Source: an uncultured Persicobacter sp.
Lineage (GTDB): Bacteria > Bacteroidota > Bacteroidia > Cytophagales > Cyclobacteriaceae
Length of the DNA: 64,000 nucleotides
Direction: 5' to 3'
Assembly: GCA_947498325.1 (NCBI GenBank)
Contig: CANMKE010000003.1
Span: 62,001-126,000 of the forward strand
In this document: positions 1-9,500 of the stretch, in pieces
Layout: each line of letters opens with the position of its first letter
Numbering within the stretch: position 1 is the first letter of the stretch
Made by a program: the position numbers and the translations under genes
Notes under the pieces: model-generated
The model's database searches: none
What the model was told of the DNA's origin: nothing
The model's input: the letters and a program-made list of their open reading frames with translations, nothing else

Positions 1-1503
1 ACTTTCTTTCCTGAAGTGGAAGGAGATGACTTCACCATTAACCTGACCATGCCAACGGGTACTGATGAACAGATCACCCAAAATGCATTGGACAAAATCA
101 ATGCGGCCATTTGGCAGGTCAATGACGAAATGCGTGCCGACCAGCCACAGGAGCAAAACATCATCAAAACCGTCTTCCAGCAATTTAATGGTGCAGGAAA
201 CGACGCCTCGATTTCCATCACCTTGCTTGATGCCGCCATCAGGAATGGCAGTGGCTCGGAGGTCATCACCAAAATCAGGCAGCAGGTCGGGGAAATCCCT
301 GGAGCAGAAACCCTCACTTATGAGAGCTTCAGCCCCTTCGGTAAGGCCGTCATGATTTCGCTCGTTGGGGAAAACAATGACGACCTGCAGGAAGCCAAGG
401 AAATCCTGAAAAGGGAACTCAACAAGATGCCCGAACTTACCGACATTTCCGACATTACACCCGTGGGTAACCGCGAGCTTGAGATTGAACTTTCGGAAAA
501 AGCCTACTTACTCGGCGTTACAGAACAGGAAGTGATCGGCCAGGTGCGCGATGCCTTCTTCGGACGGGAAGCCCAGCGTTTACAGCGCGGAAAAGACGAG
601 GTGAAAGTTTGGGTAAAATACCCTGAAAACAGCCGAGCAGATTTCTCACAGCTCGAACAGATAAAAATCCGCCTTGCGGATGGCTCTGCTTACCCCTTGT
701 CTTCTTTGGCCACCATCAAGGTGGTGAATGGAGTATCGAGCATTCGCCATTTGAGCTATGATCGCGAGGTACAAATTCAGGCCAACCAAACCGACCCTAA
801 AGCATCGCTGCCAGACATTCTCAAAAAGGTGGATCAGCAAATATTGAAACCGCTGTTCGCAAAATACCCAGGAATTTCTGCCGACTACGATGGGCAAAAA
901 AGAGAAACGGAAAAAATGGCCAAGTCGGCAAAATACGTCATGCCAATTATTTTACTGGCCATGCTTTCACTGGTCATCCTGACCCTCCGTTCCGTAAGTC
1001 AGTCGTTACTGGTGTATGCCATGATCCCGCTGAGTTTTGTCGGTGTAGTACTTGGGCACTGGGTGCATGGTTTTGCCATCTCCATGATGTCGGGTATGGG
1101 AATGATCGCCCTTGTCGGGGTAATGATCAACGATGGGCTGGTGCTTATCAATGCCCTGAACATCAACCTTAAAGAAGGCATGGGCTACGAAGAAGCACTT
1201 TACGAGGCAGGAATTTCACGTTTCCGCCCGATTATCCTGACCACCCTGACCACGGTTGTGGGTATGGCGCCTATGGTATTTGAAACCAGCCTGCAGGCTC
1301 AGTTTCTGATTCCTGTGGCCTTATCGTTGGCCTATGGAATGATCATGGCCACCACCACCACCCTACTGCTGTTGCCTTCCATGCTTTTGATTGTCAATAA
1401 GCTGAAAGTGAAAGTGTCCAGTATTAAAAAGGGGCGCCCAGTAACCAATGAAGAAGTTGAAAATGCGATTAAAGAAATGGAATACGAATATGAAGAGGTT
1501 TAA
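1..1503 (+). CDS. RND-family efflux transporter, C-terminal part (cut by the window start)
   Basis: This is the C-terminal ~500 residues of an inner-membrane proton-driven RND exporter; the start lies before the window and the frame is open from base 1. The visible part begins in a periplasmic porter region (FFPEVEGDD). It continues through the second porter lobe and then the last run of membrane helices, from about 'YVMPIILLAMLSLVIL' through 'GMIALVGVMINDGLVLINAL' to 'TTTTLLLLPSMLLIVNKL', a layout typical of AcrB/CusA/MdtB-like pumps. The following gene is a TolC-type channel overlapping by 14 bases, so the two, with a membrane-fusion protein expected upstream, probably form a tripartite exporter. 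The substrate cannot be told from this part. Confidence 0.93.
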   Translation, partial: TFFPEVEGDDFTINLTMPTGTDEQITQNALDKINAAIWQVNDEMRADQPQEQNIIKTVFQQFNGAGNDASISITLLDAAIRNGSGSEVITKIRQQVGEIPGAETLTYESFSPFGKAVMISLVGENNDDLQEAKEILKRELNKMPELTDISDITPVGNRELEIELSEKAYLLGVTEQEVIGQVRDAFFGREAQRLQRGKDEVKVWVKYPENSRADFSQLEQIKIRLADGSAYPLSSLATIKVVNGVSSIRHLSYDREVQIQANQTDPKASLPDILKKVDQQILKPLFAKYPGISADYDGQKRETEKMAKSAKYVMPIILLAMLSLVILTLRSVSQSLLVYAMIPLSFVGVVLGHWVHGFAISMMSGMGMIALVGVMINDGLVLINALNINLKEGMGYEEALYEAGISRFRPIILTTLTTVVGMAPMVFETSLQAQFLIPVALSLAYGMIMATTTTLLLLPSMLLIVNKLKVKVSSIKKGRPVTNEEVENAIKEMEYEYEEV

Positions 1504-2890
1504 ATATATCAGCCTTTGCCTGAGCCTATTTTTGGGCTCGGCAACATGGGCGCAGGAAATCGAATTACCAGAAAAGATTGACCTTGCCAAGGCCATTGAA
1601 ACGGCCATGACCAACAACTATGACATCAAGATTGCCCGTGCGGAAGCCGACAAGGCGCAGAACAGTCACCATATTGGGAATGCTGGGCTGCTGCCATCTG
1701 TTTCGGCTTCAGGCGGAGGAGATTTCAGTGTAAATGATACCGAAATTCAGTTCATGAATATGGGTGGCGGAAGCACAGGTGGCGGTGCAGGTGGCGGTGC
1801 GGCGCCCGATGACACACCAACACCAGGCGATATTATGGTGATTGACGGTGCGGAATCCATCAGCTACAATGCGAGCATTCGTATGGATTACACCATTTTT
1901 GATGGATTCGGTAATGTATATACTTACAAAAAACTGGAGGGGGCGAGCGAATTGCAGGAAACCCTTTACCGTCAGCAAATGGAAATGACGATCGTGCAGG
2001 TCGCCGAACAATATTACGAGGTTTGTCGGGCTCAGCAAAACTACAACTTGGCACAACAGTCACTCGATATTTCTAAGGAAAGATATCAAAAGGCGGTTGA
2101 TCAGAAGGCGTATGGGCAGGCCAATCAGCTCGATTTATTGAATGCTGAAGTGGACATGAACAGCGACAGCACCCTGCTGCTGCAAACGGAACAGCAACTG
2201 CTGATGAGCCTGAAAAACCTGAATGTAGTGATGGGTATTGGGGTGAATAACAGTTACGAAGTGAATGATTCGGTTACGTATCGCGACGACCTGACCGCCG
2301 ATTATGTTACCACCGCAGCCATGACGTACAATGCCAGTATTGTGGCACAAATGCAACAGACCGAAATTTCGGAACTGGACATGAAAATCACCCGTGCCCG
2401 CAAAATGCCGAGCATTTCAGCCTACGGATCCTATGGCTATAACCGTACCGATAACGAGGCCAGCCAGGTGATTTACAACCAGAACAGAGGGTTCTCCACA
2501 GGGCTATCGGCCAGCTTCAACATCTTTAATGGGCGCCAGCAACGCATTGCAGAGCAAAATGCTAAAATTGACCTGGCCACTGAAAAAGAAAGACAACGCC
2601 AGACCGAAGCGCAAATCGAACGAGATATTGCGAACGCTTACACTGATTATGCCTATAAAAAACGAATCGTTGAATTGCAGCGAACAAGCTTGAAACAGGC
2701 CAGACTCAATTTTGAATCTACCAAAGAGATGTTTGCCCTGGGCAGATCAACCTCTATTGAGTTCAGGACAGCACAGGAAAACCTGTTGAATGTTGCCAAC
2801 CAATTCAGCGACGCACAATTTCAGGCCAAAGTATCGGAGTTTTATCTGCTTCAGCTTTCAGGCTTGATCTTGAATGATCCCGCTAATTAA
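1490..2890 (+). CDS. TolC-family outer-membrane efflux protein
   Basis: Outer-membrane channel of a tripartite efflux system. The start at 1490 gives a clean signal peptide (MKRFKYISLCLSLFLGSATWA) ending before QEIELPEK. An in-frame ATG at 1448 would add a charged stretch inside the upstream gene and is less likely. The mature part has the two OEP halves, with long alpha-helical stretches rich in Gln, Ala and Glu (for example 'QQMEMTIVQVAEQYYEV' and 'QIERDIANAYTDYAYKKRI'). A Gly-rich loop (GGGSTGGGAGGGAAPDD, near residue 95) is an unusual insertion, probably extracellular or flexible. The 14-base overlap with the RND gene indicates translational coupling. At about 466 residues it has normal family length. 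Confidence 0.92.
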   Translation: MKRFKYISLCLSLFLGSATWAQEIELPEKIDLAKAIETAMTNNYDIKIARAEADKAQNSHHIGNAGLLPSVSASGGGDFSVNDTEIQFMNMGGGSTGGGAGGGAAPDDTPTPGDIMVIDGAESISYNASIRMDYTIFDGFGNVYTYKKLEGASELQETLYRQQMEMTIVQVAEQYYEVCRAQQNYNLAQQSLDISKERYQKAVDQKAYGQANQLDLLNAEVDMNSDSTLLLQTEQQLLMSLKNLNVVMGIGVNNSYEVNDSVTYRDDLTADYVTTAAMTYNASIVAQMQQTEISELDMKITRARKMPSISAYGSYGYNRTDNEASQVIYNQNRGFSTGLSASFNIFNGRQQRIAEQNAKIDLATEKERQRQTEAQIERDIANAYTDYAYKKRIVELQRTSLKQARLNFESTKEMFALGRSTSIEFRTAQENLLNVANQFSDAQFQAKVSEFYLLQLSGLILNDPAN

Positions 2891-2922
2891 GTTCGAGGGG
2901 CGGGTGTAATACTCGCCCTGAC

Positions 2923-2989
2923 TTTGGTTCAAGCGCCTCGCTTGGATCAAAGTCATTTATCAATTTTAGTCCAAGCCGGACGCTTGAAT
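2923..2989. repeat. Repeat family A, copy 1 (long imperfect inverted repeat)
   Basis: The arms TTCAAGCGCCTCGCTTGGA and (on the other strand) TTCAAGCGTCCGGCTTGGA flank an AT-rich loop. Each arm carries its own small palindrome of CAAGC/GCTTG type. The same element recurs at 14352-14418 and 17084-17142. It lies between tolC and the LytS-like gene. Confidence 0.75.
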
Positions 2990-3079
2990 TAAAAATGGAG
3001 ACTGGTCGTAGGCTCCTGCCTACGCCCCTCCATCATCAAAAATCAGTCGTTCTTCCGAACGTCGCTACTCATCAGGTCG

Positions 3080-3119
3080 AAAAAAAATCTATGGAAACCT
3101 CCGAAATCTGTGGATAAAA
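3080..3119 (-). repeat. Repeat family C, copy 4 (reverse orientation)
   Basis: Read on the minus strand, TTATCCACAGATTTC...GGTTTCCATAGATTTTTTTT matches the family C element at 16980-17022, which has the form GTCCACAGATT...ATTTCCACAGATTTTTTTT. It is the most diverged of the four copies. Confidence 0.55.
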
Positions 3120-3135
3120 ACTAACCTTGCCGTCT

Positions 3136-4185
3136 ATGCAAATCAAGTTTCCCAAATTAAACTTCAAGCTGTTTATTATCCCTTTAGTGGGGACACTGAT
3201 GATCCTGATCTCGACAGGCCTAATGTACCTGTTTGGCTTCAAAACCTTCGAACAAATTCAGGATCATGCCTCAAAAAGGATCGTCCTGCTTGCGGTCGAA
3301 ACCTTCCTTGCTGTTTCGGTAATTCATTATATCCTCAAGGTTTTCAACAAAAAATTCCCCTGGGAAAAAAGCTGGATCTTTCGTTTTTTCCTGGACACCA
3401 TGGTGGTGTTTTGTATGGGGGCAATCATGGCCTATTATTTCAATGACCGAACAACGGCTGCTGTGCGCAATTTCTTGCCTCCCAATATGCCACTTGAGCT
3501 CAGTTTCATCATGCCCGTGATCATGAACACCCTCTTTGTTTCTGTGGTCGAGTTGATCCTGCTTTATGAGAACCATGCCAACATGAATGTCAAGATTGCC
3601 ATCATGGAAAAGGAGCGAATCAATTCCGCCTACTCGGCACTGAAGCAACAGCTGGATCATCATTTTCTGTTCAACAACCTTAGTGTTTTATCCTCGCTGA
3701 TTTATGAGGATGTTGATAAAGCCGATGATTTCATTCAGGACTTTTCGAAAGTCTATCGTTACGTTTTGCAGATCAATGATCGGGATTTGGTAACGGTGGA
3801 GGAGGAACTGGATTTCATTGATGCTTACCTTTACTTGTTCAAAAGTCGTTTTGAATGTGGTTTTGAATATCGTATTGATGACATGTCGGCAGTGAATCAA
3901 CGGTTCTTGCCTCCGCTGACCTTGCAGGTTTTGGTGGAAAATGCCATTAAGCACAATGAGGTTTCGAAGCAAAACCCACTACATATCCGCATCAGTCATC
4001 AGGACGGGCTATTATCGGTATCCAATAACCATCAGCCCAAAATGGAGGATGTGTATTCCACTAAAACGGGGCTGAGAAACCTGACCGAAAAATTTAACCT
4101 GCTCAATACAACTGCTCCCACTTTTAAATTAGAAAATAAAGCATTTATTGCACGAATACCATTAATTGAAGCTGACCATGATTAG
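3136..4185 (+). CDS. LytS/AlgZ-type sensor histidine kinase (His_kinase family, PF06580-like)
   Basis: Membrane sensor kinase. The N-terminal half holds about four transmembrane helices (residues ~12-32, 45-65, 85-105 and 120-140) with no recognisable periplasmic sensor domain. After a short linker comes the phospho-acceptor motif of this kinase family (LDHHFLFNNLSVLSSL, a variant of the usual NPHFLFN). The ATP-binding N-box region follows (PPLTLQVLVENAIKHN) and a late G-box-like motif (TKTGLRNLTEKF). ATG 3136 is preferred over the TTG at 3127. The gene overlaps the LytTR regulator by 8 bases, so the two are co-translated and very likely a cognate pair. The signal is unknown. The position just downstream of an efflux operon suggests, but does not show, control of it. 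Confidence 0.9.
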   Translation: MQIKFPKLNFKLFIIPLVGTLMILISTGLMYLFGFKTFEQIQDHASKRIVLLAVETFLAVSVIHYILKVFNKKFPWEKSWIFRFFLDTMVVFCMGAIMAYYFNDRTTAAVRNFLPPNMPLELSFIMPVIMNTLFVSVVELILLYENHANMNVKIAIMEKERINSAYSALKQQLDHHFLFNNLSVLSSLIYEDVDKADDFIQDFSKVYRYVLQINDRDLVTVEEELDFIDAYLYLFKSRFECGFEYRIDDMSAVNQRFLPPLTLQVLVENAIKHNEVSKQNPLHIRISHQDGLLSVSNNHQPKMEDVYSTKTGLRNLTEKFNLLNTTAPTFKLENKAFIARIPLIEADHD

Positions 4186-4945
4186 AGTTTTGATCGTCGA
4201 GGACGAAATGCCCTCCGCCCGTAAATTGAAAGCGCTTGTCGAACGCCTGATGCCCGAGGCCGAAGTGGTCGATATGCTGGAATCCTGTCAGGAAAGCATC
4301 GATTTTTTGAGTGAAAATTCGGTGGATCTGATCTTCATGGACATCCACCTGACCGACGGCAACAGCTTCAGTATTTTTGAAAAAATAGAGATCGAAACGC
4401 CGATCATCTTTACCACCGCTTACGATCAGTATGCGCTCAATGCCTTCAAACAAAATGCGGTGGATTACCTGCTCAAACCGATCAACAGGGAAGAGCTGGC
4501 CACGGCGATTGAGAAATACAAAAAGGTATTCAAGCAAAGTGAACAGGTGCAGGGCATCGACTATCATGCTTTGGGGAAAATCATTGCCGAGCAAGCGAAA
4601 AATCAGTACAAGGAGCGTTTCATGGTTTATTACCGACAGAACATCCGTGCGGTGAAAACAGAAGAAGTCGCCTATTTCTTCGCCGAAAGCAAGGCAGTGT
4701 TTCTGCGCACCCACAGTGGACAAACCTACGATGTGAATTACACCTTGGAGCAATTGGAACAACAGCTCGACCCAATGCGCTTCTTCCGTGCCAACCGAAA
4801 ATTCATTGTCTGTATTGATAATGTGCAGGAGGCAATTGCCTACTCCAAAAGCAAACTGATGTTACATCTAAGCCCTGAGCCCGAAAGCGAAGTTTTGGTG
4901 TCCGCCGAGCGAGCGAGTAAATTCAAACAGTGGTTGAATCAGTAG
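4178..4945 (+). CDS. LytTR-family response regulator
   Basis: DNA-binding response regulator paired with the preceding kinase. Residues ~1-115 form a receiver domain with the acidic pair VEDE, the phosphorylated Asp in IFMDIHLTDG, the conserved Thr in IIFTTAYDQYA and Lys in DYLLKPI. Residues ~140-255 form a LytTR domain (MVYYRQNIRAVKTEEVAYFF, then FFRANRKFIVCIDNV). The family binds paired direct repeats upstream of target genes. The ATG at 4178 lies inside the kinase stop region. The stop codon TAG at 4943-4945 is itself part of repeat E1, so the repeat abuts the coding end. Confidence 0.94.
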   Translation: MIRVLIVEDEMPSARKLKALVERLMPEAEVVDMLESCQESIDFLSENSVDLIFMDIHLTDGNSFSIFEKIEIETPIIFTTAYDQYALNAFKQNAVDYLLKPINREELATAIEKYKKVFKQSEQVQGIDYHALGKIIAEQAKNQYKERFMVYYRQNIRAVKTEEVAYFFAESKAVFLRTHSGQTYDVNYTLEQLEQQLDPMRFFRANRKFIVCIDNVQEAIAYSKSKLMLHLSPEPESEVLVSAERASKFKQWLNQ

Positions 4946-4970
4946 GGTCTGGCCTGCGTGCCTGACCTAA
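4942..4970 (+). repeat. Repeat family E, copy 1 (palindromic, at the stop codon)
   Basis: The element GTAGGGTC(T)GGCCT...GTGCCTGACCT contains the stop codon of the LytTR gene and forms a hairpin (GGTCTGGc/gCCTGACC). A second copy sits in opposite orientation at 6472-6501, right after the stop of the large TPR gene. Aligned by eye, about 23 of 27 positions agree. Confidence 0.7.
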
Positions 4971-5104
4971 AATAATGTTCAGAGTGTTAAAGGCAATGTT
5001 AAACGAAACCAAGAATAGTAGGAGAATCATTTAAAAGGACTGAATATTTGATAGATCAAGATTAAAATATAAATTAATGTATTATTAGTTTTTATATTTA
5101 AATC

Positions 5105-5755
5105 ATGCCTTCAAATCATCAACCTATCGAAAGAGAAGAACACTTACTTTCTAAAAACCTAAAATTGAACTATTGTCGATTATGTCAATATCGTAAACAA
5201 AACCTTCAAACAGGGGTGTATTGTGGTAAGGATTCTTTACCTAAAATTGAGGGCGATACTTGCTATTCATTTGAGCCTGAGGTAGATCGTATTTATCAAG
5301 CTTATGATTTACATAAAAGGGCAAACCGATTTGACTTTGGCTATTTTTATAAAACGTGGTACAGCTGGTGTGTTTTTCTGCTTCTCTTTTTCAAACAACC
5401 CATCGCTGATACCATAAAAAAATATTCCTTCACGGAGGAGTATAGATACACCATAGCCCATACAAGGATAGAAGAACAAGGAGGCTTAGATTATAAATTC
5501 TTGTGGTTTGGAGGAATTAATAAAACTGTACTCTTTTCTTATCAGCTCAATGGTCAGTACTACTTATTGACTGATGAGTTTCGGAGTGAAAAAGAGATTG
5601 GCTTTCCTAAAAAAGTACTAATAAAATATGACCAATTGAATCCCAATGATTTCAGAGTGGAAAGGTCAGTAGATGTTTCTAATGTTGATACAGAAAACCT
5701 TCCTGTTAATGGCTTTGATAAAGACGCTTTGGGTCAATTTTTATATCAGTATTAA
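5105..5755 (+). CDS. Hypothetical protein with an N-terminal cysteine cluster and one membrane segment
   Basis: I do not recognise a named family. The N-terminus has a four-cysteine pattern (NYCRLCQYRK... then GVYCGK... then DTCYSFEPE; residues ~20-60). This resembles a small putative metal-binding module often seen at the start of Bacteroidota membrane proteins. One hydrophobic segment follows (WYSWCVFLLLFF, about residues 82-95). The remaining ~120 residues have no motif I can name. The coding sequence looks clearly more AT-rich than its neighbours, and the gene sits alone between inverted E repeats, suggesting an accessory gene. The ATG at 5105 is the only sensible start. Confidence 0.7.
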   Translation: MPSNHQPIEREEHLLSKNLKLNYCRLCQYRKQNLQTGVYCGKDSLPKIEGDTCYSFEPEVDRIYQAYDLHKRANRFDFGYFYKTWYSWCVFLLLFFKQPIADTIKKYSFTEEYRYTIAHTRIEEQGGLDYKFLWFGGINKTVLFSYQLNGQYYLLTDEFRSEKEIGFPKKVLIKYDQLNPNDFRVERSVDVSNVDTENLPVNGFDKDALGQFLYQY

Positions 5756-5847
5756 AATATTAAGGATAATTTGACCTATCAGGAGCTGTTGCACAACTGT
5801 GTTCGCTAATTATCAAACCAAATATAATTTGCTCACGCCTTTTTTTA

Positions 5848-5943
5848 CCATGGAATAAATTCCATGTCTTTTATGAAAAGGCCTTTCAGGCCTTGTGTGC
5901 CGAAGGTACATTTTGTGATAGCTTCGGGTTTCAACCCGATGAA
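5848..5943 (-). repeat. Repeat family D, copy 1 (multi-hairpin element, reverse orientation)
   Basis: Read on the minus strand it holds four consecutive small hairpins: CGGGTTGAAACCCG, then AAAATGTACCTTCGG, then AAGGCCTGAAAGGCCTT, then CCATGG...CCATGG. The same order and spacing recur at 12516-12624, including the shared 15-mer AAAATGTACCTTCGG. It lies between two convergent orphan genes. Confidence 0.75.
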
Positions 5944-5991
5944 AAAAACACTCCAAATTATGGTTGGTGTAGGTAGAGGCTAAAACCAATG

Positions 5992-6438
5992 TTAAGCCAT
6001 TATAGGGCGTTTTTTTATTTGATCCAAATATTGGATAAAGTCCTCCATTTCACCTTTTTCATCAATTTCCCTTAGAGAGAAATAATACATTTTATTCCCA
6101 AGTTTAAGGGTTACAACTTTCGATCTCCTAAGAGCAATAAATACCGAATACCCTCCAAGCAAAAAGAAAAAAAGAGGAAATAACAGGAATTCGATGTAAT
6201 ATCTTTGGTCTCCTAAAATTAAATCGGTGTAAATCCTGAAGGAAGAATAAAGGCCTCCTCCAAATAGTGCAATCCCAAACAATCCTACAAATAGCCAATT
6301 ACTCAAGTCAAAGCCTCGTTTTATAGTAACATTGGACAATTCATTCACTTTGAAGCTTTTATACTTAAATTTATTTCTGAGTAAATGGAATCCCTCTTTA
6401 TTTAAAGAAAATTTATCGGTTGAAAATTCATTCTTCAT
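5992..6438 (-). CDS. Hypothetical small membrane protein
   Basis: A 148-residue protein of unknown function. A ~45-residue soluble N-terminus (KFSLNKEGFHLLRNKFKYKS) is followed by two membrane helices (WLFVGLFGIALFGGGLY and IEFLLFPLFFFLLGGYSVFI, about residues 48-66 and 85-104). A short cytoplasmic tail comes last (SKVVTLKLGNKMYYFSLRE). The strand-helix-helix-strand layout resembles small PH-like membrane proteins, but this is only a guess. The base composition looks AT-rich, as in the convergent gene at 5105, and both lie between the two E repeats. Confidence 0.65.
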   Translation of the reverse strand: MKNEFSTDKFSLNKEGFHLLRNKFKYKSFKVNELSNVTIKRGFDLSNWLFVGLFGIALFGGGLYSSFRIYTDLILGDQRYYIEFLLFPLFFFLLGGYSVFIALRRSKVVTLKLGNKMYYFSLREIDEKGEMEDFIQYLDQIKKRPIMA

Positions 6439-6471
6439 GGGTATAATATTAAAAAATGCTTGAAAAATATG

Positions 6472-6501
6472 TTCAGGTCAGGCACATAGACCTGACCCTA
6501 C
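6472..6501 (-). repeat. Repeat family E, copy 2 (inverted relative to copy 1)
   Basis: On the minus strand, GTAGGGTCAGGTCTATGTGCC followed by TGACCTGAA lies a few bases after the stop codon of the large TPR gene. It has perfect hairpin arms GGTCAGG/CCTGACC. It faces copy 1 at 4942-4970, so the two enclose the AT-rich orphan genes as inverted repeats. Confidence 0.7.
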
Positions 6502-6507
6502 ATTTCA

Positions 6508-9500
6508 TTATTTCTTACAATACTGCTTCACCTTGAAGCCTGCCTTCTTATCGCCCATCTCCTTGGCTTTTGTCCAATCCTCGCAGGCGCCATCAAGGTT
6601 CTCCAATTGCTTTTTGACATTACCCCGCACTCGGAAATAGGTCGCTTTGCTGTCGTCAAGTTTAATTGCAATATCCAGATCCTGAACAGCTCCTACCAAA
6701 TCATTTTCCTCGGCCAACAAACCTGCACGGTTAAAGAACATCTCGGCATCGTTGGGATTCAGCTGAATCGCTGAATTATAATCCTTGATCGCCTTTCGGT
6801 ATTCCCCTTTTTGTTCGTAAATCAGGGCGCGGTTATAGTAAACGTTCGGATCTTCTGGCGAAAGTTCAATGGCACTTGTGAGGTCTTTCAATGCCTCTTC
6901 ATACAGCTCCAGATACACAAAAGCGGTCGATCGGTAACGGTAGATTTCCCCCGTCTTGATGCCCTTGTTCACTGCGTCGCTCAAAGATTTCACCGCCTGC
7001 TCATACTCGCCATTATTCAGGCGGGCTTCTCCCAGATGCGCATAAAGTGTTGGCTCATTCACTTTATTGTTGGTGCGTTCGTAATAACTCACCGCTATGG
7101 AAAACTCCCCTTTATGATAAAAACACTCTCCCAAATAATAGAGAATTTCTTCCTCCATTTTCTCCGACAACTTTTCATAAGCACTCAGATCGGGCAAGGC
7201 TTTTTCGTAATCTTCTGATAAGAAATAAGCCACCCCACGGTTTTCCAGCGCCTTCGGATAATCAGGTTCTTTGGCAAGGGCTTCAGTGTAAGCCTTAATC
7301 GCTTCCTCCTTATTTCCTGTAAGGAACAAGGCCTTACCACGGTTGTTCATCAATTTAGGATCTGTGCTCCCCTGTGTAAGTGCCTGATTGTAATCTGCCA
7401 AAGCCCCATTGTAATCTTTCAGCCTAAATTTACTGTCGCCCCGTACTTGCAAAGCTTCAGGGTAGGTCGCCTGCAATGCTACCGCTTTGTTGAGTGATTT
7501 GAGTGCCCCACGCCAATCGCGGTCGTCGTACTGCACCATTCCAAGATGATAATACACCATCGCATTTTCACTGCCCAGCTGTATGGCTTTCTCCAAATCA
7601 GCTTTTGCTCCTTTGGGGTTTTGCATCAGCATTTTTGAATTTGCCATCGTTTCTATCCCCAAGAGGTCATCGTGGCCTTTCAGTCCTTTCTCCAAATCGC
7701 GAATCGCTTCTTCATATTGTTTTTGCTGATACAGACATACCCCTCTACCGATGTACACTTCCTGATCTTTTACCCCCTGCGTTATCGCAAGATCAAGGCG
7801 ATCAAAAGCCTGTTCATACTTTCCGAGTCGGAAGCTTGCCGTACCAATCAGAGCGTTCGTTTGCTTGCTTCTTTCGCCTGTCGCTTCCATCCCTTTAAAG
7901 TCGGCAAGGGCTTTTTCATATTCTTTCGCACGATAATAGGCCATTCCACGCCCACGCAATGCCAAGCCACTTTTAGGGTTCTTCTTGATGGCCTCGCTAA
8001 ACATGGCGATAGCCTCAGGCATTTTGTTGAGATAGGATTTTGCTGTTCCTAAGTCCAAAAACAGCTGTTCCTGATTGTAGTTGCTGTTTTTTGCCTGCGT
8101 CAGCACATTTTCTGCCTGAGCATATTCTTTGGTATTCAGCAAGCTGTGTCCCCACTGAAATTTCATCTCAGGGGTCAGTGCTGAAATTTTTGCAAAATCC
8201 TTCACCGCATTGGCATATTGTTGCGACTTGAAATAGGCCTGAGCTCTGGCTTGCAAGTACTCCTGATGATCGGGAGCCTGCGCCACCGCCCGATTCAGAT
8301 GATCAAGAGCTGGGGCAATTTTTCCCAGATTGAAATAACACAAGCCCATATCTCCCTCAAGGGATTCGGCCTCAAAGCCCAGTCGGCGGGCTTCTTCAAA
8401 ATTCTTGACCGCCTCTGCGTATTTTTTCTCCAGCAACTGCAAAGCAGCCATATAGCCATACACCTCTTTATTTTTACTCTGTTGAGCAATCGCCTTGCTG
8501 AAGTTCTCCTTAGCCCCAGCGACATCCTTGGTTTCATAACTCAATATGCCCAACATATCGTAAAGGGGTGTCATGCCTTCGCTCATGCTTTTGGCTTTTT
8601 CAAGGTCAGATTTTGCCTGTGTATATTTTTGCTGACGGAAATATGCCGTACCACGCAACAGGTATGCTTTGGCATCTTCAGGGTCTTCTGAAATTACGGC
8701 TGAAAAAGCCTCCACCGCTTTGGGGTTGTCCTTCAGCTTTACGGCCAAACGTCCGCGCGACATCTGTAATTCTTTGCCTGAGGCACCAAGGGCTACCGCT
8801 TTATCGAAATCGGCCAAAGCTTCTTCCTGCTGTTTTTTGCGTGCGTGCAACAATGCTCTTTTCTCATAAAGTTCCGCATCTTTGGCGCCCATAGCCTCTG
8901 CCTTGTTAAGTTGAATAAAGGCCTGATCATAATTTTTGATCGAAACCAGTGCCAAACCATACTGCACCGCTCCCTGAGCCGTTTTCACTTGTCCTGATTT
9001 CGGAAAAACAGTTACTGCAGTTCGCATATCGCCACTTTTATAGGCTGATTCTGCCAGCTTATCCAACACCACTTCCGAGGCATTGCCATTTTTCTCCACC
9101 GCCTTTAATGCTACCGTAGCCTGTTTGTAATCCTCAAGTTCATAATTCGCCAAACCAGTATATTCAAACATCTCGACCGTCGAAACGCCCTTGGCTTTGG
9201 CTTGCTTGAGCAAAGTAAGTGCCCCTGCATAATCTTTCAGCAAATATTTCGCCTTTCCCCAAGCCATAAAAAGTGTACCGTCTTCAGCACCACTTTCCTT
9301 CGCTTTCTCAAAATAAGTGACGGCCTTTTGTGGTTGCTGCTCTTCCAAAAACAGTTGTCCGAGGCTTACCCGCATGGAGGCATCTGCCACCTGCATTTCT
9401 TCCGCTTTCAATAAAATAGGCTTTACCTGCGCCGATGCCACCTTGGTTGCGAGCATCGCCTTCGATAAGGCCTGATAAACTTCCGCTGTTTCACTCTGCT

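Larger units (their letters stand above)
2891..3135. other. Intergenic stretch filled with hairpins
   Basis: No gene is seen here. The stretch holds, in order: a GC-rich hairpin just after tolC (GGGCGGGTG/ACTCGCCC arms, about 2898-2919, without a T-run); repeat A1 (2923-2989); the palindrome CGTAGGCTCCTGCCTACG (about 3008-3025); the palindrome CGTTCTTCCGAACG (about 3048-3061); and repeat C4 in reverse orientation (3080-3119). It looks like a landing zone for small repeats. Confidence 0.6.

Noticed and set aside
2891-3135. tRNA or structured RNA gene in the hairpin-rich gap
   Set aside because: The hairpins are separate repeat units; no cloverleaf with T-loop and acceptor stem could be assembled.
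6472-6501. Repeat E copy 2 as a classic rho-independent terminator of the TPR gene
   Set aside because: The stem is good but no T-run follows on the minus strand, and the sequence matches the repeat at 4942, so it is listed as a repeat.
7047-8894. Several plus-strand open frames of 60 to 160 codons under the TPR gene
   Set aside because: They are shadows of a repetitive minus-strand coding sequence and show no independent protein features.
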